A stretch of DNA of 40,852 nt from Nitrospinaceae bacterium (GCA_029261575.1 JAJDBD010000078.1:1-40852); one strand, 5' to 3'. Positions 19,066 to 29,532 are shown, numbered from the stretch's first letter. Program-made: numbers and translations. The notes: generated from the letters alone by a model not told the origin.

Positions 19066-19656
19066 TTAAAACAGATATTTGATGAGGACGAATCCCAAAA
19101 TCAGGGAAACAAAAAATACGATACTTAAGATGTTGAAATATTTTTCGATGAATTTTTTTACCGGGGGGCCGAAAAAATATATCAGACCGGCCACGATAAA
19201 AAACCGGGCCGAACGGCTGGCGGCGGAGGCAAGAACAAACACCAGAAAATCCACCTTGAAGGCGCCCGCCGCGATAGTGAACACTTTATACGGCAGGGGA
19301 GTGAACCCGGCGGCGGCTACGGCCCAGGCCTGATGCTGGTTGTACAACTCGCCGATCTGGTCCCACTTGGCCTCGAAATGGTACAGCGCGATGATGCGGT
19401 CGCCGATAAGCTCCATGAACTCCAGGCCAATGAGATAACCGAACATGCCGCCCAAAACCGACGCGACGGAACAGACGGCGGCAAAATAAAACGACCGTTT
19501 GGCGACCGCGACCGCCATGGCGATCAACAGGACGTCTGGCGGAATGGGGAAAAACGACGATTCGGCGAACGAGAGAACGAACAAAGCGGGTACGGCGTAG
19601 GGAGTCGCCGCCCAGTGGAGAACCCAGTCGTATAGCTTGCGTATGGATCGCATCAC
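19066..19656 (-). CDS. VTT/DedA-like (YqaA-type) membrane protein
   Basis: VPALFVLSFAESSFFPIPPDVLLIAMAVA and AWAVAAAGFTPLPYKVFTIAAGAFKVDFLVFVLASAASRSARFFIV. Confidence 0.88.
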   Translation of the reverse strand: MMRSIRKLYDWVLHWAATPYAVPALFVLSFAESSFFPIPPDVLLIAMAVAVAKRSFYFAAVCSVASVLGGMFGYLIGLEFMELIGDRIIALYHFEAKWDQIGELYNQHQAWAVAAAGFTPLPYKVFTIAAGAFKVDFLVFVLASAASRSARFFIVAGLIYFFGPPVKKFIEKYFNILSIVFFVSLILGFVLIKYLF

Positions 19657-19690
19657 GGCCTTTCTATTTATGAAGTAGAAAAATATTCAT

Positions 19691-22192
19691 TCAAAGCAGG
19701 TTAACCGGGTCGACGTCCAGCGTCAAATTCGCGCCGGGAAAAAGTTTCTTTTTCCCTTGCCGAAGCGCGCTGTGTTTTTTCAATACCGCTTGCAGCGGTC
19801 CGGACCCCGTAGCGCGCAGGATCAAATGCCAGCGGAACCGGTTTTTTAATTTGAACAACGCGGCGGGACTGGGTCCCAAAAGCTCCGCCCCGCGCGTTCC
19901 GGAGAGCGCGCGGGTCAATTCCCCCTTGAGGCGCCGCGCCAAAGCCTCGGCTTGCCGGGGTTGAGCGGCGTCGATTTCAAAAGCCGCCATCCGCGAATAG
20001 GGAGGATAGTTCAAACGCTCGCGAAATTGCAATTCTTCCGCGTAAAAACCTTCGTAGTCGTGGCTCTGAACAAAACGGTAGACATAATGCTCCGGGTTGA
20101 AAGTTTGCACGACGACCTGCCCCGGCGTTTCGCCGCGCCCCGCCCGGCCCGCGACCTGTGTCAATAATTGAAACGCGCGCTCGCTGGAGCGAAAATCCGG
20201 AATGTTCAGCGCCAGGTCGGCGTTGACCACGCCCACCAGAGTGACCTTTGGAAAGTCGTGCCCCTTGGTGATCATCTGCGTGCCGATCAGGATATCCACG
20301 GCGCCGGACGTCATGTCGCGAAACATATCGTCGAAGGCGTTGCGGGAGTGCATGGCGTCGCGGTCCATCCGGGCGACGCGCGCGCCGGGAAACATGCTCT
20401 GGACCTCTTCCTGAAGTTTTTGCGTGCCGAATCCGCGAAACCGGATCAACTCGTCCCCGCACTCAACGCAGGCCTCGGCCAGCCGGGCGGCGTGATTGCA
20501 GTAATGGCAACGCAGAGCGTCGTTCTCGCGGTGCAGGGTCAGGGTCACGCTGCAATGCGGGCAATGATAAACGAACCCGCACCCCTGACAAAAAACCTGA
20601 TTGGCGGCGCCCCGCCGGTTGAGAAAAATGAACGTCTGCTCGCCGCGTTTCAATCGTCGGCGAATCCCGTTGATGAGCGAGATGGACAGGATGGAAAAAT
20701 TATTTTTTGCTTTTCGTTCCTCGCGCATATCGACGATCTCCACCAGGGGCAGAAAGGCGTCGCCGATGCGCCGGGGCAGGGAGAGGCGTTGGTATTTTCC
20801 GGTTTCGGCGTTGTGCCGGGTTTCCAGCGCCGGGGTGGCCGAACCTAAAATGACGGTCGCGTTGTTCATCCGCGCGCGCACGATCGCCGTATCGCGAGCA
20901 TGATAGCGCGGCGCCGATTCCTGCTTGTAAGACGCGTCGTGTTCCTCGTCGACCACGATGAGTCCGAGGTTTTTGAACGGCGCGAATATCGCCGACCGCG
21001 CGCCCACGACGATAGAAACGGATCCTTCGCGGATTCTCTTCCACTCTCCGTAACGTTCGCGTTGCGACAGCCCGCTGTGCAAAACGGCGACTCCCTGTCC
21101 AAACCGTGCCTTGAAACGACCCACGGTTTGCGGGGTGAGAGAAATTTCCGGCACCAGCATGATGGAGCCTTTTCCCAAATCCAGCATGCGCTGGATGCAA
21201 CGCAAATAAATTTCCGTTTTTCCGCTTCCCGTGATCCCGTGCAGAAGGAAAACCTCAAAGCGTCCGGCGTCCAGCGCGGACACAAGCGTCCGGTAAACTT
21301 TTTCCTGGTCGGCGGTCAGTTTCGGCGGCGTCTCCAGCGGCGCGGAGGCCGCGGCCGGGAGGGCGTCGTCTCTCGATACCTGTTTCACGGAAACCCCGGC
21401 GAGGTTTTTGAGCTGGAGTTGCTTCAAAGGTTCGGCGTATTTCGGAAAGCGTTCCCGCAGGCTGGAAACGGACTGCTCGCCGGAGTCCCGCAACGATTCG
21501 TACAATTGTTTTTGGCGCGGACTGCGTTTGAGGCGCTTGTCGATTTCCTCGACGGGCGGTTGCGGTTCGAGCAGGCGGACAAACTTTTCGCGCCGACGGC
21601 TCACGGCGTCGGATTTTATTTTGACCTCGCTGGACAGGTATCCCTCTTTTTTCATCCGGGCGGGCAAATGCGCGGCGAACTGTTTTTTCAATTTGTTTTG
21701 CAATTGTTTCAGGGTCAGCCCCGGGCGCTGGCGCAGGGTTTCCAAAAGCGCGAATGTTTTGTCTGGAAGCGATTCGTTTTCCAGCGCCCGCAGGCCATCC
21801 TCGGCGAGGGAAAAATGTTCGCGCGCCTCCTCGTCCAGCCCGGCGGGGATCGCGGCCTTGATCGCCTCGCCCCAGGACGCGCCGTAATAACCCGCCATCC
21901 ATGCCGTCAGCTCCAGGATTTCCGTCGACACAACCGGTTCGGAATCGGAGATCGATTCGATGGATTTCAAGGCAATATCCTTGCGCGCGCTGGAGGTCAG
22001 GTCCACGACGTAACCGGTGATCCGGCGCCTGCCGAATGGGACAAATACGCGCATCCCGGCCTCGATCAGGCCCAGTAAATGGTCGGGGATTTTGTAAGTG
22101 AATTTATCGCTCAGGGGGAGGTTGAAAACCACCTCCGCATAAGGGAGGGAGGAGGGAAGGGGATCGCATTTGGAATTTTGCGCGGCGGTCAT
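19691..22192 (-). CDS. priA: Primosomal replication protein N' (helicase PriA)
   Basis: Walker A HGITGSGKTEIYLRCI, DEEHD box VVDEEHDASYKQ, Zn-binding Cys pairs CQGCGFVYHCPHCSVTLTLH…CHYC…CVECG, and VAGRAGRGETPGQVVVQT. Confidence 0.96.
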   Translation of the reverse strand: MTAAQNSKCDPLPSSLPYAEVVFNLPLSDKFTYKIPDHLLGLIEAGMRVFVPFGRRRITGYVVDLTSSARKDIALKSIESISDSEPVVSTEILELTAWMAGYYGASWGEAIKAAIPAGLDEEAREHFSLAEDGLRALENESLPDKTFALLETLRQRPGLTLKQLQNKLKKQFAAHLPARMKKEGYLSSEVKIKSDAVSRRREKFVRLLEPQPPVEEIDKRLKRSPRQKQLYESLRDSGEQSVSSLRERFPKYAEPLKQLQLKNLAGVSVKQVSRDDALPAAASAPLETPPKLTADQEKVYRTLVSALDAGRFEVFLLHGITGSGKTEIYLRCIQRMLDLGKGSIMLVPEISLTPQTVGRFKARFGQGVAVLHSGLSQRERYGEWKRIREGSVSIVVGARSAIFAPFKNLGLIVVDEEHDASYKQESAPRYHARDTAIVRARMNNATVILGSATPALETRHNAETGKYQRLSLPRRIGDAFLPLVEIVDMREERKAKNNFSILSISLINGIRRRLKRGEQTFIFLNRRGAANQVFCQGCGFVYHCPHCSVTLTLHRENDALRCHYCNHAARLAEACVECGDELIRFRGFGTQKLQEEVQSMFPGARVARMDRDAMHSRNAFDDMFRDMTSGAVDILIGTQMITKGHDFPKVTLVGVVNADLALNIPDFRSSERAFQLLTQVAGRAGRGETPGQVVVQTFNPEHYVYRFVQSHDYEGFYAEELQFRERLNYPPYSRMAAFEIDAAQPRQAEALARRLKGELTRALSGTRGAELLGPSPAALFKLKNRFRWHLILRATGSGPLQAVLKKHSALRQGKKKLFPGANLTLDVDPVNLL

Positions 22193-23967
22193 GGACTCTT
22201 TTGGATTATTTCCAGCAACTCTTTCGAGGGCTGAAACTCGGGGTCGGCTTTTAGGACGGCGCGGGTTTCAAAAAGCGCCTTGTCCCTTTCGCCCGCAAGC
22301 CAGTAACCGTAAGCCAGGTTGTGCCGGATGTAGGGGGCGGAGTCCAGGGAAGCGGCTTCTTGAAGATAAGGCAAGGCCCGGCGCGGTTCGCCCGTTTCAA
22401 TAAAAGGGTTCGCCAGATTGAGGAGGCATCGTACCATGACTTTTCGGGACTGGTCGTTTTCCATTCCACGCTTCCGGGCCTTTTCCAAAAAGAACAAAGC
22501 CCGCTCCCAATCTTCCTTCAGGAAAAAGTACAGGCCTTTATTAAACAGAACCTCGGGAAGGTTGGGGTTTTGTCCCCAGGCCCGGTCCAAAAATTCTCCC
22601 AGCTTGGCGACGTCGTTTCTTTGATAGTAGGCCTGCGCCATGCTGTTGAGGTCGATGGCGCGAATGGGAACAAGCCCTTTGGTAGGACTGAAGGCGTAAA
22701 ACAGGGCGAGGAAGACCAGGACCCAGGCCCCGGACCGGGCGTATTTCCCGGCTTTTAAATAATCGGTAAACACGGCCAGGGCGTATCCGGCAAAAATGGC
22801 CAGGCAAGGAACGGCGGGAATCCGGTACCGGGATTCGTTGAGAAACAAAACGACCGACGCCGTGAGGGCGAAGGCGAAGGCGTATAAAAGGAAAACGTCT
22901 TTTCTTTTTTTTACGGCGGCGACGCCGCCCATCAGCCCCAGGGAAGACAGAACGCTGAAATGGGTCAGCGTGAAATCCAAAGACCGGGAAAACTCGCGGT
23001 AAAGATAAACCGAGAGGTTGCTGGGGGCTTCAAAATCGTTAAAGAAAAAATAAATTTTTCTGAGATAGAGCTTTAAGAATTCCCAAGGCGCGTCGGCGAC
23101 ATGCCCGATTAGAAATTTGATATTGGATCCGTAGCCGAGAATGTTTTTTTGTTGGTATTCATGAACCAACGTCGAGTTGAACCCCACGCCCGAATAACCG
23201 ATCAGGTTGCCGGAGATGAAGGTGTGCGGACCGCTGGCGTCGAAGAAAACGAACTTGCCGTGGAGCAGGTAGCACTGAACCAGCAAGGGAATGAACGAGC
23301 CGTAGAGAACGGCGTTGAATATCAGCCAAAAACGGCGGCGCGCGCCGGCGTCCTGGGAGGCGAAGGCGTGACGGCTTAAAAAGAAATACACAAAAGGCAG
23401 GCAGAGCATGGTGTTGGGCCGGCCCTGAAAAAACATGGACAAGGCGAGCGTTGCCCAGACAAGACCCGTCGGGTTTAATTGGCGTCGCAGGCGGAGCAAA
23501 AGGTATAGAGACAGGACTCCCCAAAATGCAATGAACGCGGCGCGCAGTAAAATGCCTTCGTAAATGATTTCCGCAGTGAAAAGCGAGAAGCCCAGAAAAG
23601 CGAACAGCCCGGCCTTGAATCCAAACAAATCCCTGCCGATCAAAAAAATCAGAACCGCCGCCAGGGACCCCATGGCGAACTGGATTCCGAAGACGGCGTA
23701 AAAATTTCTGCCGAACAGCCAGTAGATGGCGCCGATAAAATATTTGTACAACGGCGCGTAACTGTTGTTGGGGGCGTGCGCCAGCCAGTCTCCGTTCGCA
23801 AGATTTTGCGCGGCGATATCGAAATTATAATGATCAAAGGCGTTGGGAATGTTGTCGAACAGGGGGTTGGCGGGGAGTTCCCCCAGGTATATCAGGCGAA
23901 CCGCGAGGGCGAAGCAGAATAAAATCGTCGGCCACGCCGCCGGGTGTTTGAGGAATTCCGTTCTCAT
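22189..23967 (-). CDS. GT39-like (PMT_2) multi-TM glycosyltransferase with C-terminal TPR-like region
   Basis: Many TM segments and early acidic motif after RLIYLGELPANPLFDNIPNAFDHYNFDIAAQNLANGDW. C-terminal helical repeats (FNKGLYFFLKEDWERALFFLEKA; HNLAYGYWLAGERDKALFETRAVLKADPEF). ATGA overlap with priA. Confidence 0.85.
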   Translation of the reverse strand: MRTEFLKHPAAWPTILFCFALAVRLIYLGELPANPLFDNIPNAFDHYNFDIAAQNLANGDWLAHAPNNSYAPLYKYFIGAIYWLFGRNFYAVFGIQFAMGSLAAVLIFLIGRDLFGFKAGLFAFLGFSLFTAEIIYEGILLRAAFIAFWGVLSLYLLLRLRRQLNPTGLVWATLALSMFFQGRPNTMLCLPFVYFFLSRHAFASQDAGARRRFWLIFNAVLYGSFIPLLVQCYLLHGKFVFFDASGPHTFISGNLIGYSGVGFNSTLVHEYQQKNILGYGSNIKFLIGHVADAPWEFLKLYLRKIYFFFNDFEAPSNLSVYLYREFSRSLDFTLTHFSVLSSLGLMGGVAAVKKRKDVFLLYAFAFALTASVVLFLNESRYRIPAVPCLAIFAGYALAVFTDYLKAGKYARSGAWVLVFLALFYAFSPTKGLVPIRAIDLNSMAQAYYQRNDVAKLGEFLDRAWGQNPNLPEVLFNKGLYFFLKEDWERALFFLEKARKRGMENDQSRKVMVRCLLNLANPFIETGEPRRALPYLQEAASLDSAPYIRHNLAYGYWLAGERDKALFETRAVLKADPEFQPSKELLEIIQKSP

Positions 23968-23977
23968 AATCCCGGAT

Positions 23978-24670
23978 TTAACGCCGCGTGAAGCGGTATT
24001 TTATCAATACGCGAACGGCCGTTATTCCGTCTTTCCAGGTGATTTTCTTGCCTTCGCTCCAGTCGCGCGGATGGTAGGAAATGGGGACTTCGTGGATCGG
24101 GATTTTCCGGCGCAAAATTTTTGCGGTGACTTCGGGGCAAAACTCGAAGCCGCGGCTGGTCAACTCCATGTCCCTGAGCAACTCCGTCCGGAAGGCCTTG
24201 TAGCCGGTGGGTTCGTCGGTGATGTTGGATCCGAACAGGATGTTGGTGATCCAGCTCAACAATCGGCCGCCCCAATAAAATGAAAACGACGAGCGCGCGT
24301 TTTTATTCAAAATGCGCGATCCGTAGACGACCTGGATTTTTTCGTCGCGGAAAGGTTCCAACAGGGCGGGGTAGTCGTTGGGATCATATTCCAGGTCCGC
24401 GTCCTGGATCAAAACAATCTCGCCCGTCGCTTCTTTCAAACCCGTGATGATGGCGGCGCCCTTGCCCCGGTTGGTTGCGTGATGCAGAACCCGGCAGTTC
24501 CCGTTTTGTCCGGCGGCGATGGATTGCATTATCTCGCGCGTTCCGTCGGTGGAGCCGTCGTTGATCAGGATGATTTCCTTGTCGATGGGAACGGCCTGGA
24601 CCAGCGAGGTCAATTTCGCAAGCGTGGCTTCTTCATTGTAGACGGGGATCAGAATAGATAATTTCATCAA
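23978..24670 (-). CDS. Family 2 glycosyltransferase
   Basis: KLSILIPVYNEEATLAKLTSLVQ…EIILINDGSTDGT…NRGKGAAIITGLKEATGEIVLIQDADLEYDPNDYP. Confidence 0.93.
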   Translation of the reverse strand: MMKLSILIPVYNEEATLAKLTSLVQAVPIDKEIILINDGSTDGTREIMQSIAAGQNGNCRVLHHATNRGKGAAIITGLKEATGEIVLIQDADLEYDPNDYPALLEPFRDEKIQVVYGSRILNKNARSSFSFYWGGRLLSWITNILFGSNITDEPTGYKAFRTELLRDMELTSRGFEFCPEVTAKILRRKIPIHEVPISYHPRDWSEGKKITWKDGITAVRVLIKYRFTRR

Positions 24671-24676
24671 GGAGCC

Positions 24677-24843
24677 GCCAGCGTGACGCTGGACCCGATA
24701 GTTGACGATTGAAAACTTTCTCTCAACTCGAATTCCAACCTGTCGAACTTTCGTTATTGTATTCGATATGCAAGCTCTCCCAGGCCTGTAGCGTCATCCA
24801 AACAAGTTGCGCCTACGTGGCCTCCAGGCGCTTGCCTGGCCGG
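24677..24843 (-). repeat. 3'-end mosaic element, copy C (after leuD), palindrome at both ends
   Basis: 24820-24840 GCCTCCAGGCGCTTGCCTGGC is a 21-nt exact match to the reverse complement of copy A. Internal GACGCTACAGGC…GAGCTTGCAT. Other end GCCAGCGTGACGCTGG (24677-24692). Confidence 0.7.
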
Positions 24844-24849
24844 TGGCGA

Positions 24850-25419
24850 TCAGCCGGATTGAGGGATCAATCCGTTTTTTCGGGCGTATTCAAAAATGTT
24901 TCCCGCCTGAATAATTTCCAACACGTCGCCCAGGGGATTCAAAGGATAACTTTTATTGGTCGAGAGATTGGTTAAAAGACTTCTCTCAATATCCAATTTC
25001 ACAGAATCCCCGGTTTTAATTTCGTCGGTCAGCAGGGTTTGCGATTCCAGGGGAGTGAAAAATCCGCCGTCCACGGAATTGCGGTAAAAAATTCGGGCGT
25101 AAGATTCCGCGACGACGGCCTGGATTCCCGCGATTTCAAGACAGGCGGGGGCGTGTTCGCGGGACGACCCGCAACCGAAATTTTTTCCGCCAATGATTAT
25201 TTTATAATTGGAAGCGCATTGGCCCTCGTCGACAAACGGTTTCCCACCCTCTGGCAAACCGGCATTCGCGGCGGGAACGCCCGAAAGAGCGTACCGCCCG
25301 TAATTTTTTTTCTCTTCAGGATCGGTGAGGCTGTAAACCAGATGCTCCGCCGGAATGATTTGGTCGGTGTCTATATTGTCGCCCAGCACGTAGGCGAGGC
25401 CTTCAATCACAGTTTGCAT
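24850..25419 (-). CDS. leuD: 3-isopropylmalate dehydratase small subunit
   Basis: LGDNIDTDQIIPAEHL; GGKNFGCGSSREHAPACLEIAGIQAVVAESYARIFYRNSVDGG. Downstream of leuC. Confidence 0.95.
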   Translation of the reverse strand: MQTVIEGLAYVLGDNIDTDQIIPAEHLVYSLTDPEEKKNYGRYALSGVPAANAGLPEGGKPFVDEGQCASNYKIIIGGKNFGCGSSREHAPACLEIAGIQAVVAESYARIFYRNSVDGGFFTPLESQTLLTDEIKTGDSVKLDIERSLLTNLSTNKSYPLNPLGDVLEIIQAGNIFEYARKNGLIPQSG

Positions 25420-25449
25420 TTGATGGGAACTCCGCTGGCATTCAAAAAT

Positions 25450-26751
25450 TTAATTGTAAAGAAAATCCCGGGGATCAGTGATACATCCGGTGACCGCCGA
25501 AGCCGCTGCCGTGTAGGGGGACGCCAGGTACACCTCCGAGGTTTTGGAACCCATTCTTCCGGGAAAATTCCGGTTGGTGGTGGAGATCACCCTTTGATGG
25601 TCGCTCGTTCTGCCAAAAGTGTCCTTGGGACCGCCCAGGCAGGCGGCGCAGGAGGGTTCGCCAATCTGAGCGCCGGCGTTTATAAAAATATCCATCAGGG
25701 TTTCGCCGTCAATTCGCTCCCTGGACAAATCCTGTTCCACCTCCCGCGTGGCGGGCACGATGAAAGTGTCGATCTCCACTTTTTTGCCTTTGAGGATTTT
25801 GGCGGCGGCGATGAAGTCGGTGATTTTCCCGCCCGTGCAGGAACCGACATAGGCGCGGTCGAGTTTTTCGCCTTTGCATTCGCTCACAGTGGCCCTGTTG
25901 TCTGGCGAATGTGGCTTGGCCAGGACGGGTTCCATTTCGTCCGCGTTGTATATTTTCTTGAGGCGGTACTTTGCGTCCGGGTCGGATTCGTAAATCGTAA
26001 ACGGCTTGTCGGTGCGTTCCTTGACGTAACGCTCGGTGGTTTCGTCCGCCTGGATGACGGCGTTTTTCCCGCCCGCTTCGATGGCCATGTTGCACAGGGT
26101 CATGCGCTCTTCCATGCTCAGTTGCATGATCGCGTCGCCTGCCCATTCCATGGCGCGGTAAGTGGCGCCGTCGCATCCGATATCGCCGATGACCTGGAGG
26201 ATGACGTCCTTGGCCATGATGTGCGGCGGAAAGGTTCCGTTGAATTCAAAGCGCATGGTCTCCGGGACCTTGACCCACAACTTGCCCGTGCCCAGGATAA
26301 ACGCCGCGTCGGTGTTGCCGATGCCCGTGGAGAACATGCCAAAAGCGCCGGAGGTGCAGGTGTGCGAGTCGGTGCCGAACAGGATTTCGCCGGGCCGGTT
26401 GTGGCCTTCCTGCGCCAGGGCGAGGTGGCAAACGCCTTTGTAGTTTTCCGTGCCCACGTCGTAGTAATAAGGCAGGTCCTGTTCTTTGGCGAATGCGCGG
26501 AGGATATCGATATTGCGGTTGGCGTGTTTGTCCTCGGTGAAGATGAAATGATCGGGGATGATCACTAATTTTTCCTTGTCCCAGACTTTTGCATTTTCGC
26601 CGAATTGCTTTTTAAAAATGCCAATGGTGCCCGGTCCGCACACGTCGTGCGTCATCAAAACGTCGACGTCCACCCAGAGGTTGTCTCCCGGTTTTACGGC
26701 TTTTCCTCCCGAGTGGGCGGAAAGTATTTTTTCAGTCAGCGTCATGCCCAT
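25450..26751 (-). CDS. leuC: 3-isopropylmalate dehydratase large subunit
   Basis: Aconitase-family motifs FGTDSHTCTSGAFGMFSTGIGNTD, YVGSCTGGKITDF, EPSCAACLGG. Confidence 0.95.
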   Translation of the reverse strand: MGMTLTEKILSAHSGGKAVKPGDNLWVDVDVLMTHDVCGPGTIGIFKKQFGENAKVWDKEKLVIIPDHFIFTEDKHANRNIDILRAFAKEQDLPYYYDVGTENYKGVCHLALAQEGHNRPGEILFGTDSHTCTSGAFGMFSTGIGNTDAAFILGTGKLWVKVPETMRFEFNGTFPPHIMAKDVILQVIGDIGCDGATYRAMEWAGDAIMQLSMEERMTLCNMAIEAGGKNAVIQADETTERYVKERTDKPFTIYESDPDAKYRLKKIYNADEMEPVLAKPHSPDNRATVSECKGEKLDRAYVGSCTGGKITDFIAAAKILKGKKVEIDTFIVPATREVEQDLSRERIDGETLMDIFINAGAQIGEPSCAACLGGPKDTFGRTSDHQRVISTTNRNFPGRMGSKTSEVYLASPYTAAASAVTGCITDPRDFLYN

Positions 26752-26960
26752 GAAACCGTCTCCCGATACGAGCTGATTTTATTATCAGTTGAAAATAAAG
26801 CGTTTTTAAAATAATCCCCGAGAAAATACGGGATAGGATTTCAAAAAAGTTAGGTTATCATGTTGTAATAAAATTTGCCAGAGTAGAACAACCATAATGA
26901 CGCCGTTTTTATAATTTATTCTCCCAATTGAAATTTTTCCGTTTCCTTTGCTATTTTAAT

Positions 26961-27848
26961 ATGAATGCTTCCCTTGGACTTTCCATAATCATTCCCGTTT
27001 ATAACGAACGGCGTGCGCTGGAACAGACGCTCCAGGATTTCGAAAAAATCCTCGAGGCGCCCGAGTTCGACGCCGTCGAACTGATCCTCGTCGACGACGC
27101 CTCCGACGACGGGTCGGGAGAGTTTATGGAGGAGATTCGCCATCCGAAAGTCCACGTTCACCGTCATCCCGCGAACAAGGGCTATGGCGCCGCCCTGAAA
27201 TCCGGTATGCGCAAGGCCGGCTACGACTACCTGGCCATCACCGACGCGGACGGCACCTATCCCAATCACAAACTGCCGGAATTTTACCGCGCCGCCAGGG
27301 ATGGGGAATGGGACATGGTTGTGGGAGGCCGCACGGGAAAAGACGTGCACATCCCCTGGATTCGCAAAATCCCCAAATGGTTCATCGGCAAGCTGGCCAA
27401 TTACGTGGCAGGCCAATCCATCCCCGATATCAATTCCGGCCTGCGCATCATGAAAAAGGCGGCGGTGACGCCTTATCTGTCCATTCTGCCGGACGGATTT
27501 TCATTCACCACAACCATCACACTTGCCATGCTGGTGAACAATCGACCCGTGCATTATGAATCGATCGACTATCACAAACGCGAGGGCCGATCCAAAATCC
27601 GGCCCATCCACGATACCCTGAACTTCATCGCCCTGATCATTCGCACCTCGATTTTCTTCGGACCGCTAAAAGTGTTCACGGCGTTTGGACTGATCCTTTG
27701 GATCGGGGCCATTCTGGTAGCCCTCGCGGGAATGACAGTTCTGGAAAAAATTCCCGACGTGACCATCGCGATTTTGGCGTTGGGCGGTTTCCAAATCATG
27801 TGCCTGGGTCTGGTTGCGGATTTGATCAATCGCAAATTCATGTCTTGA
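26961..27848 (+). CDS. Family 2 glycosyltransferase with C-terminal TM pair (DPM1/ArnC-like)
   Basis: LGLSIIIPVYNERRALEQTL…ELILVDDASDDGSGEFM…NKGYGAALKSGMRKAGYDYLAITDADGTYP. The ORF track starts at 26928; the in-frame ATG at 26961 is likelier. Confidence 0.9.
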   Translation: MNASLGLSIIIPVYNERRALEQTLQDFEKILEAPEFDAVELILVDDASDDGSGEFMEEIRHPKVHVHRHPANKGYGAALKSGMRKAGYDYLAITDADGTYPNHKLPEFYRAARDGEWDMVVGGRTGKDVHIPWIRKIPKWFIGKLANYVAGQSIPDINSGLRIMKKAAVTPYLSILPDGFSFTTTITLAMLVNNRPVHYESIDYHKREGRSKIRPIHDTLNFIALIIRTSIFFGPLKVFTAFGLILWIGAILVALAGMTVLEKIPDVTIAILALGGFQIMCLGLVADLINRKFMS

Positions 27849-28052
27849 GCGAACCTGAAACCTTTGGGAAGGCGACAATTTTTGTCGCTGGTTGTCCTAT
27901 AATGTTCATAAAAATGTTGAAAAATGCGCGATAATAATCTTAACTCATTGTGATTAAACATATTGAAAGGGTTCCCTGAGACGGCGCCGGTTTTGCACTC
28001 AAACTACTTAGAATGAATCTGTTCCGCTGAAACCTGGAACCTGGAGTCTGGA

Positions 28053-29531
28053 ATGAAAATCCTGTTAGTCAACCCGCCCCGCTTTCACGAGCTGGTCGGA
28101 AAAAACCCCAGCGTGATCGAACACAATCGCGGTTACAACCCGCCGCTGGGCATATTATCCCTCGCCGCCTGCGTCGACCAACTGTGCAACGGCGAGCATG
28201 AAGTGCAAGCGCTCGATTGTCAGCCCAAGCAATGGTCCTACGACCAACTGGACGAATTTTTCCGCGACAACGCCTTCGACGTGGTCGGCGTGACCGCCAT
28301 GACCTTCACGCTCATCGACGTGATCAAGACGACGAAAATCATCAAGAAGTGGCGCCCGAACTGCAAAGTGATCCTCGGCGGAGCGCACGTCCATATTTTT
28401 CCCGAAGAAACCATTTGCCTGGACAGCGTGGATTACCTGGTGCAGGGCGAAGGCGAGCGCGGCTTCCTGCAATTGCTTGAAGCCTTGCAGGGCCGCAGAG
28501 CTTTTGCCGAGGTGGACGGATTGGTCTATCAGGAAAACGGCGGCGTGATCAATAACGGCATTGCCCCTAAAATTGAAAACCTCGACGAGGCGCCTTATCC
28601 CGACCGGCGGTTCCTTCCGGTGCATCATTACAATTCCCTGCTGGGACGCTCCAGCACCGTCACCACCATGTTCACGAGTAGAGGATGCCCGTACAAATGC
28701 ACCTTCTGCGACCGTCCCATGTCGCCCACCATTTCCGGGTTCCGCTGGCGAAGCGCCAAAAACGTCGTGGACGAAATGGAAGAGTGCGTCGCGTTGGGAA
28801 TCAACGAAATTTTAATTTACGACGATACCTTCAGCGTCCGCAAAGACCGGGTGTACGAAATTTGCGAAGAGATTCTGGCTCGCAACGTGCGCGTCACCTG
28901 GGACGTGCGCGCCCACGTCAACACCGTCGACCTGCCCCTGCTCAAAATGATGAAACGCGCGGGATGCGACCGGATTCATTACGGCGTGGAATCGGGCAAC
29001 GACCGGATGATGAAACTCATCAAGAAAAATACCACCGTGCGCCGGGTCAAAGATACGTTCCACGAAACGCGGTCCGCTGGAATCGAAGCCCTGGCTTACT
29101 TTATCATCGGCCAGCAAACGGAAACTTTGTCCGATATCCACGAATCCATGCAACTGGCCCGCGACTTAAATCCGGATTACGCGCACTTCACCATTTTCTG
29201 CCCTTACCCAGCCACGGAAATTTACAACGAAGGACTTTCGCGCGGCGTCATCAAGGAAGACGTCTGGAGGAATTTTGCGCTGAATCCAAAACCGGGATTC
29301 GAACTACCCGTATGGGAAGAAATTTTCACCCGCGACGAGTTGTACGAGTTGGTGGTCAAATGCTACAAGACTTTTTACTCGCGCCCTGGGTACATGCTCT
29401 CCAGGCTCAGCCGGATTCGCAGTTTCAGCGAGTTCAAGAGAAAAGCCAAGGCGGGGATTTCCGTATTAAGAATGAACCCCAAAGAAGTCTCCAAACTCGA
29501 CCTCTCCAAATCCACCCGCATCTGCAACTAA
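28053..29531 (+). CDS. B12-binding-domain radical SAM protein
   Basis: N-terminal KILLVNPPRFHELVGKNPSVIEHNRGYNPPLGILSLA (cobalamin-binding type); radical SAM CxxxCxxC in TSRGCPYKCTFCDRP. Confidence 0.93.
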   Translation: MKILLVNPPRFHELVGKNPSVIEHNRGYNPPLGILSLAACVDQLCNGEHEVQALDCQPKQWSYDQLDEFFRDNAFDVVGVTAMTFTLIDVIKTTKIIKKWRPNCKVILGGAHVHIFPEETICLDSVDYLVQGEGERGFLQLLEALQGRRAFAEVDGLVYQENGGVINNGIAPKIENLDEAPYPDRRFLPVHHYNSLLGRSSTVTTMFTSRGCPYKCTFCDRPMSPTISGFRWRSAKNVVDEMEECVALGINEILIYDDTFSVRKDRVYEICEEILARNVRVTWDVRAHVNTVDLPLLKMMKRAGCDRIHYGVESGNDRMMKLIKKNTTVRRVKDTFHETRSAGIEALAYFIIGQQTETLSDIHESMQLARDLNPDYAHFTIFCPYPATEIYNEGLSRGVIKEDVWRNFALNPKPGFELPVWEEIFTRDELYELVVKCYKTFYSRPGYMLSRLSRIRSFSEFKRKAKAGISVLRMNPKEVSKLDLSKSTRICN

Positions 29532-29532
29532 C

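Noticed and set aside
20900-22078. 392-aa plus-strand ORF antisense to priA
   Set aside because: Fully inside priA coding sequence; composition is typical of a reverse-complement shadow frame.
25039-26568. 509-aa plus-strand ORF antisense to leuC/leuD
   Set aside because: Spans two real minus-strand genes with unmistakable aconitase motifs and has no domain-like sequence itself. It is a GC-rich frame shadow.
27872-27888. GCGACAA-TTT-TTGTCGC hairpin after the GT2 gene as a terminator
   Set aside because: The hairpin is real, but no T-run follows it, so termination cannot be supported from sequence alone.
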